DNA from: Streptomyces sp. NBC_00078
GTDB lineage: Bacteria > Actinomycetota > Actinomycetes > Streptomycetales > Streptomycetaceae
Length of the DNA: 64,000 bases
Direction of reading: 5' to 3'
Assembly (NCBI RefSeq): GCF_026343335.1
Contig: NZ_JAPELX010000001.1
Location: 2,356,001-2,420,000 of the forward strand
Shown here: positions 10,638 to 18,699 of the stretch, piece after piece
Layout: each line of letters begins with the position of its first letter
How positions within the stretch are numbered: the first letter of the stretch is position 1
The notes under the pieces: generated by a model
What the model was told of the DNA's origin: nothing
The model's database searches: none
The model's input: the letters and a program-made list of their open reading frames with translations, nothing else
Made by a program: the position numbers and the translations under genes

Positions 10638-11030
10638 CTAGTGGCCCTGCTCGTCGCGGCGGCGCTGCCAGCGCTGCTCGATGCGGTCCATCATGGAGCG
10701 CTTCTGCCGTCCCTGACGGCGCGCGTGCGGGGCACCGGCGGCGGACTGTTCACCCGGCTTGGGGGCCTTGCGCCAGCCGGTCACGGCGAGGACCGCACAG
10801 CCGAGCATGACGAGGAAACCCACCACGCTGAGCCAGACCTGCTTGGCGACCATTCCAGCCATGAGGAGCGCGATACCCACGAGAAAGCCGGCGACCGCCT
10901 GGTAGACCCGTCGCCGGGTGTACGTACGCAGCCCGCTTCCCTCAAGCGCTGTCGCGAACTTGGGATCTTCGGCGTACAGCGCTCGCTCCATCTGCTCGAG
11001 CATGCGCTGCTCGTGCTCCGAGAGCGGCAC
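10638..11030 (-). CDS. DUF3040 membrane protein
   Basis: Small actinobacterial membrane protein of 130 aa. The N-terminal SEHEQRMLEQMERAL helix, with acidic and Met/Gln residues, is the DUF3040 signature. Two membrane spans follow (about 45-62 and 68-85), then a basic Arg/Lys/Gln-rich tail. GTG at 11030 is chosen because GGAGG is eight bases upstream and the family begins here. The open frame extends further upstream, but that part has no conserved content. Function unknown. The neighbouring division and envelope genes suggest an envelope role, but this is only context. Confidence 0.85.
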   Translation of the reverse strand: MPLSEHEQRMLEQMERALYAEDPKFATALEGSGLRTYTRRRVYQAVAGFLVGIALLMAGMVAKQVWLSVVGFLVMLGCAVLAVTGWRKAPKPGEQSAAGAPHARRQGRQKRSMMDRIEQRWQRRRDEQGH

Positions 11031-11313
11031 GGAGTCCTCCTCATCGTGCAGTCGCCGGGGCGACCCGGGGGGTCCCTTCAGGATAGGCAGGGAATCGCCC
11101 CCGTGAAACCCGCCCCTCTGCGCCAATTGGCCAACCGGAATCCGCCATGGGCGTCTCGGCTCGCTGAAGCTTGCATTCCCCAGCGGCCGACCCGTCATGC
11201 CGGGTGGTCTCCCTCGATCATACGGCGCTGAGCGTCCGATCGGGGGGCCTGTGGCCTACTCCATGTGCGGCCAAGTCCCTGATCAGCGGTGCGCCGCGGG
11301 AGGCGGCTCAGGC

Positions 11314-12135
11314 CTATGAGGCCCCTTGCGTCTCACCGAGCACGTGGAGCTGGGTGGCGACCGAGTGGAAGGCGGGGAGCTCGGCCGCCGCCTCCTCCAG
11401 CTTCAGCAGCGCCTCCAGGGCGCCCGGCTCGGTGTCCACGAGGACGCCCGGGACGAGGTCGGCGAAGACCCGTACGCCGTGCACGGCACCGACCCTGAGG
11501 CCCGCGCCCTCGGCCAGGGAGGTGAGCTGCGCGGCGGTGAAGCGGCGCGGCACGGGGTCGCCATCGCCCCAGCGGCCGTTCGGGTCTTCGAGGGCCTGCT
11601 TGGCCTCCTTGAAGTGGCCGGCGAGGGCGCGCGCGAGCACGGCGCCGCCGAGCCCCGCGGCGAGCAGGCTGAGCACTCCCTCGGACCGCAGGGCGGCCAC
11701 GACGTTGCGCACGCCTTCGGCCGGGTCGTCGACGTACTCCAGGACGCCGTGGCACAGCACCACGTCGTAGCCGCCGCGCTCGACCACGTCGAAGAGGCCG
11801 TGGGCGTCGCCCTGGACGCCCTTCACCCGGTCCGAGACGCCGGCCTCGGCGGTGCGGCGCTCCAGAGCGAACAGCGCGTTGGGGCTGGGGTCGACGACGG
11901 TGACCCGGTGGCCGAGACGGGCTACGGGCACCGCGAACTTGCCGCTGCCGCCCCCGGTGTCGAGGACGTCCAGCGACTCCCGGCCCGTGGCCTTCACCCG
12001 GCGTTCGAGGGCCTCCTGCAGGACCTCCCAGACCACGGCGGTACGGAGGGAGGCGCGGGGGCGAGGGGGGTCGGTGCGTGACGACGTCGTCTGGGGGTGG
12101 TGGTGGGAGACGGGCGGGCGCATCGGGTCCGACAC
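11314..12135 (-). CDS. Class I SAM-dependent methyltransferase
   Basis: 273 aa with a Rossmann-type SAM domain: motif I LDTGGGSGKFAVP at 57-69, motif II VDPSPNAL, acidic GDAHGLFD, and post-I CHGVLEYVDD. The fold resembles UbiE/BioC-type small-molecule or tRNA methyltransferases. The N-terminal 30 residues are His/Pro/Ser-rich and probably disordered. GTG at 12135 has GAGGAG about nine bases upstream. Substrate cannot be assigned. It lies between the HEPN and DUF3040 genes on the same strand with gaps of 228 and 283 bases, so it is probably transcribed alone. Confidence 0.85.
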   Translation of the reverse strand: MSDPMRPPVSHHHPQTTSSRTDPPRPRASLRTAVVWEVLQEALERRVKATGRESLDVLDTGGGSGKFAVPVARLGHRVTVVDPSPNALFALERRTAEAGVSDRVKGVQGDAHGLFDVVERGGYDVVLCHGVLEYVDDPAEGVRNVVAALRSEGVLSLLAAGLGGAVLARALAGHFKEAKQALEDPNGRWGDGDPVPRRFTAAQLTSLAEGAGLRVGAVHGVRVFADLVPGVLVDTEPGALEALLKLEEAAAELPAFHSVATQLHVLGETQGAS

Positions 12136-12297
12136 GGCAGTTGACTCCTCGGCGCGGCACCGCCCCTTGCACGGCGGAGCGAACGGAGTGCCTTCCCCGC
12201 CGGGATGCGGGAGGGAAGGCTTCAGGCGCCTTCCACCCTATTGCCTCCGGTGCCCTGCCTGGTCACCGCGGTGGCGTGCCCCACCCGACGTCTCGCA

Positions 12298-12378
12298 CGG
12301 CGGACGGGGTCATCCCGTGTTCGGCCAGCGACGGGCCATCCCGTGTTGGGTCGGCGGACGGGGTCATCCCGTGTTCGG
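12298..12378. repeat. Three tandem 27-bp repeats over the HEPN gene stop
   Basis: Units at 12298-12324, 12325-12351 and 12352-12378. The outer two are identical and the middle one diverges at about 7 positions. Each unit contains a short inverted repeat acggg/cccgt that can form a 5-bp hairpin. The stop codon of the HEPN-type gene (12364-12366) lies inside the third unit. Could act as a hairpin array terminating or stabilising the transcript, or be a slippage product. Confidence 0.85.
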
Positions 12379-12930
12379 TAAGTCACGGTCACTCTCCACC
12401 TCGCTCTGCGGATGGTCGGCGTCCTGGCGCGGCTGCGGGAGGACCGGCTGGAGGACGAGCATCCGCTCGACGAGGCGCAGGAACATCGCGACGTCGCGTA
12501 TCAGGTCGTCGGCGTCCCGGCGGCCGGCCGCACCCGGGATGCCCGCCTCGGCCCGGGCGCGGCGCCGGGCACCGGAGGCGAACAGCGCGCTCCACTCGGT
12601 CAGTTCGGGCGCGATTTCGGGGAGCACTTCCCAAGCGCTCCGGATGCGGGCCCGGCGTCGGGAGGACGGCTCGGGGCGCCCTCGCGCGGCGAGTACGGCG
12701 GCGGCCGTGCGCAGGGCGGCGAGGTGGGCGGTGGCATAGCGCTCGTTCGGCGTTTCGAGGGCGGCTGCCTCGTCCAGTCCGGCGCGGGCCTGGGCCAGCA
12801 GGTCGAGGGCGGCCGGCGGGGCCGTGGTCCGGCGGAGCACCGGGTGGACGTCGCTCGCCGGGCCGGTCAGTGAGGGGGCAGGACCGGTGGCACGGCGCCG
12901 GCGGGCGGCTGCTGCGTGATAGCTGGCCAT
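12364..12930 (-). CDS. SAV_6107-type HEPN domain protein
   Basis: 188-aa, all-helical, Ala/Arg-rich protein found in streptomycetes and relatives. The core (about 35-165) matches the SAV_6107 HEPN-type family as I remember it: an Ala-rich helix, NERYATAHLAALR, WEVLPEIAPELTEWSALFASGA, then a DADDLIRDVAMFLRLVE helix. The typical RNase motif R-x4-6-H of HEPN toxins is not obvious, so nuclease activity should not be assumed. ATG 12930 is preceded by GGAGG. No cognate nucleotidyltransferase or antitoxin gene lies beside it. Its 3' end runs into the 27-bp repeat cluster. Confidence 0.75.
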   Translation of the reverse strand: MASYHAAAARRRRATGPAPSLTGPASDVHPVLRRTTAPPAALDLLAQARAGLDEAAALETPNERYATAHLAALRTAAAVLAARGRPEPSSRRRARIRSAWEVLPEIAPELTEWSALFASGARRRARAEAGIPGAAGRRDADDLIRDVAMFLRLVERMLVLQPVLPQPRQDADHPQSEVESDRDLPNTG

Positions 12931-13031
12931 GACGAACCTCCTGTCGTCTGCGTGACGGCATGCCCCGATACGGGCCGCCGTATGTGCCCATCGTGCGGTA
13001 TGCCACTGACAATCCGTTCTGACCTGGGCTT

Positions 13032-13078
13032 TTGCTTCGATCGAAAGTTCGCGTTAGTTTTTGCACTGACCAGTCAGT
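13032..13078 (+). promoter_or_regulatory. Promoter and palindromic operator of the ABC-YhgE-TetR unit
   Basis: A plausible -35 TTGCTT (13032-13037) and -10 TAGTTT (13055-13060) are 17 bases apart. Immediately downstream, at the expected start point, is an inverted repeat ACTGAC-CA-GTCAGT (13065-13078). A second perfect palindrome, TTCGATCGAA (13036-13045), lies in the spacer. The first is a typical TetR-family half-site arrangement. The TetR gene at the end of the same unit is the natural candidate regulator. Sites are seen; regulator assignment is inference. Confidence 0.5.
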
Positions 13079-13103
13079 TCAATTCAGGGGAATGGGGGGA
13101 ACC

Positions 13104-13883
13104 GTGCCCGGAATCGCTGTCACGGCCCGCGGCCTCGGACTCAGGGGCCCTCGCGGCTGGGCCTTCCGCGACGTCACGTTCGACGCGGAGCCCGGCTCGC
13201 TGATCGCGATCGAGGGACCCTCCGGGTCCGGCCGCACCTGCCTGCTGCTCGCGCTCACGGGACGGATGAAGACCACCGAGGGCGCGGCAGGGGTGGGCGA
13301 GTGGAAGCTGCCCAAGCAGATGGCGGCCGTGCGCCGGGTCAGTGGGCTCGCGCACGTCGGCTCGGTCACCGATCTCGACCCCGCGCTGACCGTGGGCGAG
13401 CACCTGCACGAACGGGCGCTGCTGCAGCGGCGGTTCGGGGACTCGCTGCGTGGGCTGCTGCGGCCGCGTGCGGAGCGCGTCGCCGAGGCCGGGCTGCGGA
13501 TCGACACCGCGCTGGCCGCCGCCGGACTGGACCGGGAGGCGCTGCCCAAGGGCTCCCGGACGGCCGTACGCGATCTCGAGCGGCTGGAGGCGCTGCGGCT
13601 GTCCCTGGCGCTCGCCCTGCTCGGGCGCCCTCGGCTGCTCGGTGTCGACGACACGGACCTCAAGCTCTCGGAGGCCGAACGGGGCGAGGTCTGGGCGCTG
13701 TTGAGGTCGATCGCCGAGTCCGGGACGACCGTCGTGGCGGTCTGCAGCGAGGCTCCGGACGACACCGTCGCCGTAGCCACCGGGGACGTCGCGGCCACCA
13801 AGGAAGTCGCTGCCGTTCAGGACGTCGTAGCCACCGAGGGAAAGGAGAGGGCCGATGCGCTCGCCGAAACTGGCCGCTCTTGA
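13104..13883 (+). CDS. ABC-transporter-like ATPase with degenerate motifs
   Basis: 259 aa, organised like an ABC ATPase. Its Walker A is GPSGSGRT (38-45), with Arg44 where lysine is normally essential. The signature LSGGQ is replaced by VRDLERLEALRLSLA (about 155-170). Walker B reads LLGVDD rather than hhhhDE. The C-terminal 30 residues are Ala/Val/Thr/Asp-rich low complexity. It may bind nucleotide without efficient hydrolysis. GTG at 13104 follows GGGGGG; ATG 13092 is in frame but has no ribosome site. Overlaps the YhgE/Pip gene by 29 bases, implying coupled expression of an ATPase/membrane pair. Confidence 0.82.
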   Translation: MPGIAVTARGLGLRGPRGWAFRDVTFDAEPGSLIAIEGPSGSGRTCLLLALTGRMKTTEGAAGVGEWKLPKQMAAVRRVSGLAHVGSVTDLDPALTVGEHLHERALLQRRFGDSLRGLLRPRAERVAEAGLRIDTALAAAGLDREALPKGSRTAVRDLERLEALRLSLALALLGRPRLLGVDDTDLKLSEAERGEVWALLRSIAESGTTVVAVCSEAPDDTVAVATGDVAATKEVAAVQDVVATEGKERADALAETGRS

Positions 13884-15939
13884 GCTGAGGCGCTTCGGCA
13901 GGGGCAGGCTGCCGCGCGCCGCCATGGTGGCGCTCCTGGTGCTGCCGCTGCTGTACGGAGCCCTGTACCTGTGGTCCTTCTGGGACCCGTACGGCCGTCT
14001 GGACCGCATCCCGGTGGCGCTCGTCAACGACGACAAGGGGGCGACGGCCGACGGGAAGAGGATCGCGGCGGGCGACACCCTCACCGAAGGGCTGCGCGAC
14101 AGCGACGTCTTCGACTGGCACGAGGTGAGTTCCGACGAGGCACGCGCGGGCGTGGAGGACGGCACGTACTACCTGTCGCTGACCATGCCGGCCGACCTCA
14201 GCGAGCGAATCGCGTCCAGCGCGGGCGACTCGCCACAGACGGGCGCACTCCAGGTGCGTACGAACGACGCGAACAACTACATCGTCGGGCAGATCTCGCG
14301 GACGGTGTTCAGCGAGGTGCGCCAGGCCGCGTCCACGAAGGCGTCACGGTCCTTCCTGGACAAGATCTTCATCTCGTTCTCCGACATCCACGGCGCGACG
14401 GTGAAGGCGGCGAACGGCGCCGACAAGCTGAGCGGCGGCATCGGGAAGGCGGAGAAGGGGTCGAAGGACCTCGCCGACGGGCTGAAGGACGCCAAGGACG
14501 GCAGCGGCAGGCTCTCCAAGGGCGTGCGGAAGCTCGACACGGGCGCCGGCGACCTGGAGGACGGCTCGAAGCAGGTCGCGGCGGGCACCCAGACGCTCGC
14601 CGACACGGTCAACGGGATCGACACGAAGGTGGGTCCGTTCCTGAAGGGCAACGAGAAGACCATCGGGGACACCGCCCAGTTGGTCGCCGACTCCTCCAAG
14701 GCGATCCGCCACAACCTCGGCACCCTGGTCAAGACGGCCCCGGTCGCCGCCAAGAGCGCCCGTGCGGCCTCCGACACGCTGGACGACGTCTACAAGGTGC
14801 GCTGCGAGAACCCGGTACTGCCGGACGCGGCCTGCTCCGACCTGAAGAAGGCGAAGGAGGCTGCCGACGACGTGTCGACGATCGCCGACGACCTGAACAC
14901 GCTGATCGGCGACCAGGACGGCGACCTGAAGAAGCTCGACAAGAACCTGGCCACCCTCCAGACGCAGGCCCAGGCTCTCGCCGACCGCGCGCCGCACCTC
15001 TCCGAGGACCTCGACGACGCCGTCTCCAAGGTCAACAAGCTGAACGAGGGCGCCGTGAAGGTCGCCGCGGGCGCCAAGAAGCTGCACAAGGGGCTCGGCA
15101 CGGCCAAGAGCGGTGCCGGAGACCTGGACGAGGGCCTCGGCAAGCTGAAGACCGGCGCCCAGACCCTCAACGGCGGCATGTACAAGCTCGTCGACGGCTC
15201 GGGGAAGCTCGCGGGCGGGCTGCATGACGGCGCAGGGCAGATCCCCGACTACGACAAGCAGGACCGCGACAGGCGCACCCAGGTGATGGCGGACCCGGTC
15301 GGGCTCGTCTCCAAGGACCTGCACAAGGCGCCCAACTACGGCACCGGGTTCGCCCCGTACTTCATCCCGCTGTCCCTGTGGGTGGGCGCGATGGTGGCGT
15401 ACATGCTGATCCCGCCGATGAACCGGCGCGCGCTCGCCACGGGCGCCCCGGCGTGGCGGATCGCGCTGGCGGGCTGGCTCCCGGTGGTCGCGATCGGCGT
15501 ACTGCAGACCGTGTCCCTGATGTCGGTGCTGCACTGGGCGATCGGCCTGCAACTGGACCGGGCGGCCGGCACCGTCGGCTTCCTGTTCCTGGTGACGGCG
15601 TGCTTCGGGGCGATCGTGCAGTGGCTGAACGCGCGCTTCGGGGCTGCGGGCCGGATCCTCGTCCTCGCCCTGTTGATGCTCCAGTTGACCTCCGCGGGCG
15701 GCACGTACCCCGTGGAGACCAGTCCGGGCTTCTTCAACGCGATCCACCCCTTCCTGCCGATGAGCTACGTCGTTGAGGCCCTCAGGAGGCTCATCACGGG
15801 CGGCGGCATGGGACCGGTGTGGCACGCGTGCGTGGTGCTCTCGGCGTTCACCGCGGGTGCCCTCGCACTGACCGCGGTGTCGGCCCGCCGCCGGCAGGTG
15901 TGGACGCTGGACCGGCTGCACCCGGAGCTGACCCTGTGA
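13855..15939 (+). CDS. YhgE/Pip-type membrane protein (ABC-2-like exporter)
   Basis: 694 aa. One N-terminal membrane span (about 22-40) is followed by a large extracytoplasmic segment of about 450 residues rich in Asp, Lys, Gly and Ala, with repeated coiled-coil-like phrases such as LSKGVRKLDTGAGDLEDG. Five C-terminal spans follow (about 505-680), the YhgE/Pip architecture related to ABC-2 permeases and to proteins linked to type VII secretion and phage receptors. ATG 13855 has AAGGAGAGG upstream. With the preceding ATPase and following TetR gene it forms a compact, self-regulated export-like unit. The cargo is unknown. Confidence 0.9.
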   Translation: MRSPKLAALELRRFGRGRLPRAAMVALLVLPLLYGALYLWSFWDPYGRLDRIPVALVNDDKGATADGKRIAAGDTLTEGLRDSDVFDWHEVSSDEARAGVEDGTYYLSLTMPADLSERIASSAGDSPQTGALQVRTNDANNYIVGQISRTVFSEVRQAASTKASRSFLDKIFISFSDIHGATVKAANGADKLSGGIGKAEKGSKDLADGLKDAKDGSGRLSKGVRKLDTGAGDLEDGSKQVAAGTQTLADTVNGIDTKVGPFLKGNEKTIGDTAQLVADSSKAIRHNLGTLVKTAPVAAKSARAASDTLDDVYKVRCENPVLPDAACSDLKKAKEAADDVSTIADDLNTLIGDQDGDLKKLDKNLATLQTQAQALADRAPHLSEDLDDAVSKVNKLNEGAVKVAAGAKKLHKGLGTAKSGAGDLDEGLGKLKTGAQTLNGGMYKLVDGSGKLAGGLHDGAGQIPDYDKQDRDRRTQVMADPVGLVSKDLHKAPNYGTGFAPYFIPLSLWVGAMVAYMLIPPMNRRALATGAPAWRIALAGWLPVVAIGVLQTVSLMSVLHWAIGLQLDRAAGTVGFLFLVTACFGAIVQWLNARFGAAGRILVLALLMLQLTSAGGTYPVETSPGFFNAIHPFLPMSYVVEALRRLITGGGMGPVWHACVVLSAFTAGALALTAVSARRRQVWTLDRLHPELTL

Positions 15940-15986
15940 GCCCTGCGGTGACGTCCGGAGGTACGGCTCCTGTGACAATCAGGACC

Positions 15987-16616
15987 ATGGAACGCAGCAG
16001 TGCCACGTCGGGCGGCAGCACCCGCCGCGAGGCCACCCGGCAGAAGCTCTACGAGGCGGCCGTCACGCTCATCGCCGAGCAGGGCTTCTCCGCCACCACG
16101 GTGGACGAGATCGCCGAGCGTGCCGGGGTCGCGAAGGGCACGGTCTACTACAACTTCGCGAGCAAGTCCGTCCTCTTCGAGGAGCTGCTGCGGCACGGCG
16201 TCGGGCTCCTCACCGCCTCCCTGCGGGAGGCGGCCGAGCGGACGGCCAGGGACGGCGGCAGCAAGGTGGACGCCCTGGACGCGATGATCCGGGCCGGTCT
16301 CGTCTTCATCGACCGCTATCCGGCCTTCACCCAGCTGTACGTGGCCGAGATGTGGCGCACCAACAGGGCCTGGCAGTCCACGCTGATGGTGGTCCGGCAG
16401 CAGGCGGTCGCGGTCGTGGAGGACGTGCTGCGCGAGGGCGTGGCGAACGGCGAGTTCAGCGACGAGATCGATGTGTCACTGACCGCGTCGGCGCTGGTCG
16501 GCATGGTCCTGGTCGCCGCCCTGGACTGGCAGTCCTTCCAGCCGGAGCGCTCCCTCGACGATGTCCACGCGGCGCTGTCCCGGCTGCTCCAGGGGCGCGT
16601 GAGCGGCCAGGGCTGA
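15987..16616 (+). CDS. TetR-family transcriptional regulator
   Basis: 209 aa. The N-terminal helix-turn-helix (about 20-65) contains TTVDEIAERAGVAKGTVYYNF, a textbook TetR recognition helix, followed by an all-helical ligand-binding domain. Probably represses the ABC/YhgE unit through the palindrome at 13065-13078. I used ATG 15987. GTG 15972 is in frame and lies ten bases after GGAGG, and GTG 15936 would overlap the previous stop by four bases, so the exact start is uncertain. The ligand is unknown. A hairpin terminator follows 12 bases after the stop. Confidence 0.92.
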   Translation: MERSSATSGGSTRREATRQKLYEAAVTLIAEQGFSATTVDEIAERAGVAKGTVYYNFASKSVLFEELLRHGVGLLTASLREAAERTARDGGSKVDALDAMIRAGLVFIDRYPAFTQLYVAEMWRTNRAWQSTLMVVRQQAVAVVEDVLREGVANGEFSDEIDVSLTASALVGMVLVAALDWQSFQPERSLDDVHAALSRLLQGRVSGQG

Positions 16617-16628
16617 GCGCACACGAAA

Positions 16629-16678
16629 GCGCCGGTCCGATGTGGCCGCGTCCCCCGCGGGCCACCTCGAACCGGCGC
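16629..16678 (+). terminator. Terminator after tetR
   Basis: 19-base arms 16629-16647 and 16660-16678 pair with two mismatches around a 12-base loop, immediately after the TetR gene. Confidence 0.75.
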
Positions 16679-17157
16679 CGTCCCGTACTCCCCCGTTTTC
16701 TCTTCCCCCGTTGGGACCCCCGTTTCGGTCGGTTCCCCCGGGTTCCCCCGTGCCTCGCTCCCGCCGACCTCGGTCGGCGGAAGGAGCGGATCCGGGGCCG
16801 CTCCGTTCCGGCGCCCCGTGTCGCCGGTGCCGGAGCCGCGCCCCTTTCCGTGTCTCCACTCTCTCGTTCACGCAGGTCGGGCCCATCCGCGCGCGTACTC
16901 ATCTCACTCACTAGGTACGCATACTCAGTGCTGCGCACTCACCCCCAGGGCGCTCCGTTGCCGACTGGTCCCGATCGCCTCCGTGTCCGTACTCCCCCTG
17001 ACTCCCCTCGGCCGATCTTCCCGGTCTCCCGGATCCGGGGGTTCCCGCGCCGCGGGGCCCAGCGACGGGCGGAACGCGGACTCGCCGCGCGGGCCGGACG
17101 CCGGCCGGCGGACCACGCGTGCCGTGGCTGTCAGTGGCGGTCGGTAAGGTCGCGGGC
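16679..17157. other. Non-coding stretch with C5/G5 tracts, hairpin and possible MacR-like box
   Basis: No believable gene in 479 bases. Five CCCCC runs at 16690, 16705, 16717, 16735 and 16745 give five G5 tracts on the minus strand with loops of 5-13 bases, compatible with a G-quadruplex. A 9-bp inverted repeat lies at 16761-16780. At 16912-16927 the sequence TAGGTACGCATACTCA matches 11 of 14 fixed bases of TGAGTAC-nn-GTACTCA, the box I recall for the regulator MacR. The region should contain the promoter of the oxidoreductase gene at 17158. Confidence 0.5.
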
Positions 17158-18666
17158 ATGGGACGGATTGCGGTGATCGGCGCCGGGATGGGCGCGATGG
17201 CGGCCGCCGCCCGGCTGGCCGTCGCGGGCCACCGGGTCGCGGTGTACGAGCGTGCTCAGACGTACGGCGGGGCGGTTTGCCGCTTCGAGCGGGACGGGTT
17301 CGGCTTCGACGCCGGTCCGGGGCTGCTCACACTGCCCGCTGTCTGGCGCGATCTGTTCGTCAAGACCGGCAAGGAGCCGCTGGAGGCGTGCGTCGAGCTG
17401 GTCCAGGTCGATCCGTCCTCACGGCACGTCTTCGCGGACGGCACGGAGGTGTCCCTGCCGAACGCCTCGCGCGCCGGCGCGGTCGCGGCCCTGGACGAGG
17501 CCCTCGGAGCGGGCGCGGGCGGGCGCTGGGGCGACTTCCTGGTGCGGGCCCGTGAGGCCTGGGACCGCACCCGCCGGCCCCTGCTGGAGGAGCCCCTGTG
17601 GCCCAACTGGTCGGTGCTGGCCGAGCGCGAGCCGTACCCGGCGGTCCCGCACAAGCGGCTGCTGCGCACCCGGCGCGCCACCACGCTCGCCGAGGTCGGT
17701 GCCTGGGAGCTGCGCGATCCCCGGCTCACGGCCCTGCTGGAGAGCTACGCCCTCTCGTACGGCCTCGATCCGCGGTCAGCTCCGGCGAGCGCGGCCGTGC
17801 TGCCGTACATGGAGCACGCCTTCGGGAGCTGGTATGTCCGCGGCGGCGTAAGGGAGTTGGCGCGCGCGGTGTACGAGCGGTGCGTGGCCCGCAGGGTCGA
17901 GTTCCACTTCGGCGCCGAGGTGACCGCGGTGCTGGAGAAGGACGGACGCGCGGCGGGGGTGGAGCTGTCCGGGGGCACCTCCCTGGTGGAGGCCGACCAT
18001 GTGGTGGCCGGCGTGCATCCCGTACGTCTGCGGGGGCTGACGGAGCGTCTGCTCGACGAGGAGGGCGATGTACGGCCCGACGCGGCCCCCCGCCCCGGAC
18101 GGTTCACCGTGCTGCTGGCGCTGCGCGGCCCGCGGGAGGCCGGGGCGGTTCATCACACGGTCGTGCACGCGCCCGACCGTGCGGCCGAACTGGACTCGCT
18201 GGGTTCCGGCGCGGCCGAGCCCGTCCGGCCCACGGTGACCGTGCTGCGGCCGGACGACCCGGCGCTGAGACCGGACGACGGGCACGAGTCCGTGGTCCTG
18301 TCCGCGGTGGTGGCGACGGGGTCCGACCGGCATCCGCCGGAGCGGGACGAACGCCTCGCCCACGCTCTCGTCGCAGCGGCCGGGGCCGCGATACCGGGGC
18401 TGCGTGAGCGGATCATGTGGCGCGAGGTGCGGCCGCCGGAACACCGTGAGAAGGAGGCAGGCGCCGGGTTCGGTGGTCTGTCCGCTCCTTCGCTCGCCGC
18501 GGGGAGCGGGCGCTTCCTGCACCCGGCCAACACCACCCGGTTCCCGGGTCTGTACCGGGTCGGCGGGTGGTCCCACCCCGGCGGCGGTCTCGCGCATGCC
18601 GGCATGTCGGGCGCGCTGGTGGCCGGACTGATCGTGGAGGGGCCGGAGTTCAGGGGTTCCCAGTGA
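17158..18666 (+). CDS. CrtI-like FAD-dependent oxidoreductase
   Basis: 502-aa flavoprotein. The N-terminal dinucleotide fold IGAGMGAMAAA (about 6-16) is followed by the GG motif near TYGGAV. The C-terminal GLYRVGGWSHPGGGLAHAG is the FAD-binding end typical of phytoene desaturase/isomerase and related carotenoid oxidoreductases. The catalytic middle is divergent and there are no carotenoid genes (crtB, crtE) nearby, so phytoene is not a safe substrate. ATG 17158 has TAAGG upstream. Transcribed alone, facing the Tyr-rich membrane protein gene with a 33-base gap. Confidence 0.82.
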   Translation: MGRIAVIGAGMGAMAAAARLAVAGHRVAVYERAQTYGGAVCRFERDGFGFDAGPGLLTLPAVWRDLFVKTGKEPLEACVELVQVDPSSRHVFADGTEVSLPNASRAGAVAALDEALGAGAGGRWGDFLVRAREAWDRTRRPLLEEPLWPNWSVLAEREPYPAVPHKRLLRTRRATTLAEVGAWELRDPRLTALLESYALSYGLDPRSAPASAAVLPYMEHAFGSWYVRGGVRELARAVYERCVARRVEFHFGAEVTAVLEKDGRAAGVELSGGTSLVEADHVVAGVHPVRLRGLTERLLDEEGDVRPDAAPRPGRFTVLLALRGPREAGAVHHTVVHAPDRAAELDSLGSGAAEPVRPTVTVLRPDDPALRPDDGHESVVLSAVVATGSDRHPPERDERLAHALVAAAGAAIPGLRERIMWREVRPPEHREKEAGAGFGGLSAPSLAAGSGRFLHPANTTRFPGLYRVGGWSHPGGGLAHAGMSGALVAGLIVEGPEFRGSQ

Positions 18667-18699
18667 GCACCCCGCGCTGAGGGACCCGCTGAGGGGCTC

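Noticed and set aside
12364..12930. Toxin-antitoxin system based on the HEPN-type protein
   Set aside because: No MNT-type or other antitoxin gene adjacent, and the R-x4-6-H RNase motif is not evident.
14344..15978. A 544-codon minus-strand frame opposite the YhgE/Pip gene
   Set aside because: Arg/Val/Gly-rich composition without motifs; the plus-strand protein is well supported.
17158..18666. Phytoene desaturase of a carotenoid cluster
   Set aside because: Only the FAD-binding ends match; no crtB/crtE/crtY neighbours, so a specific carotenoid role is unsupported.
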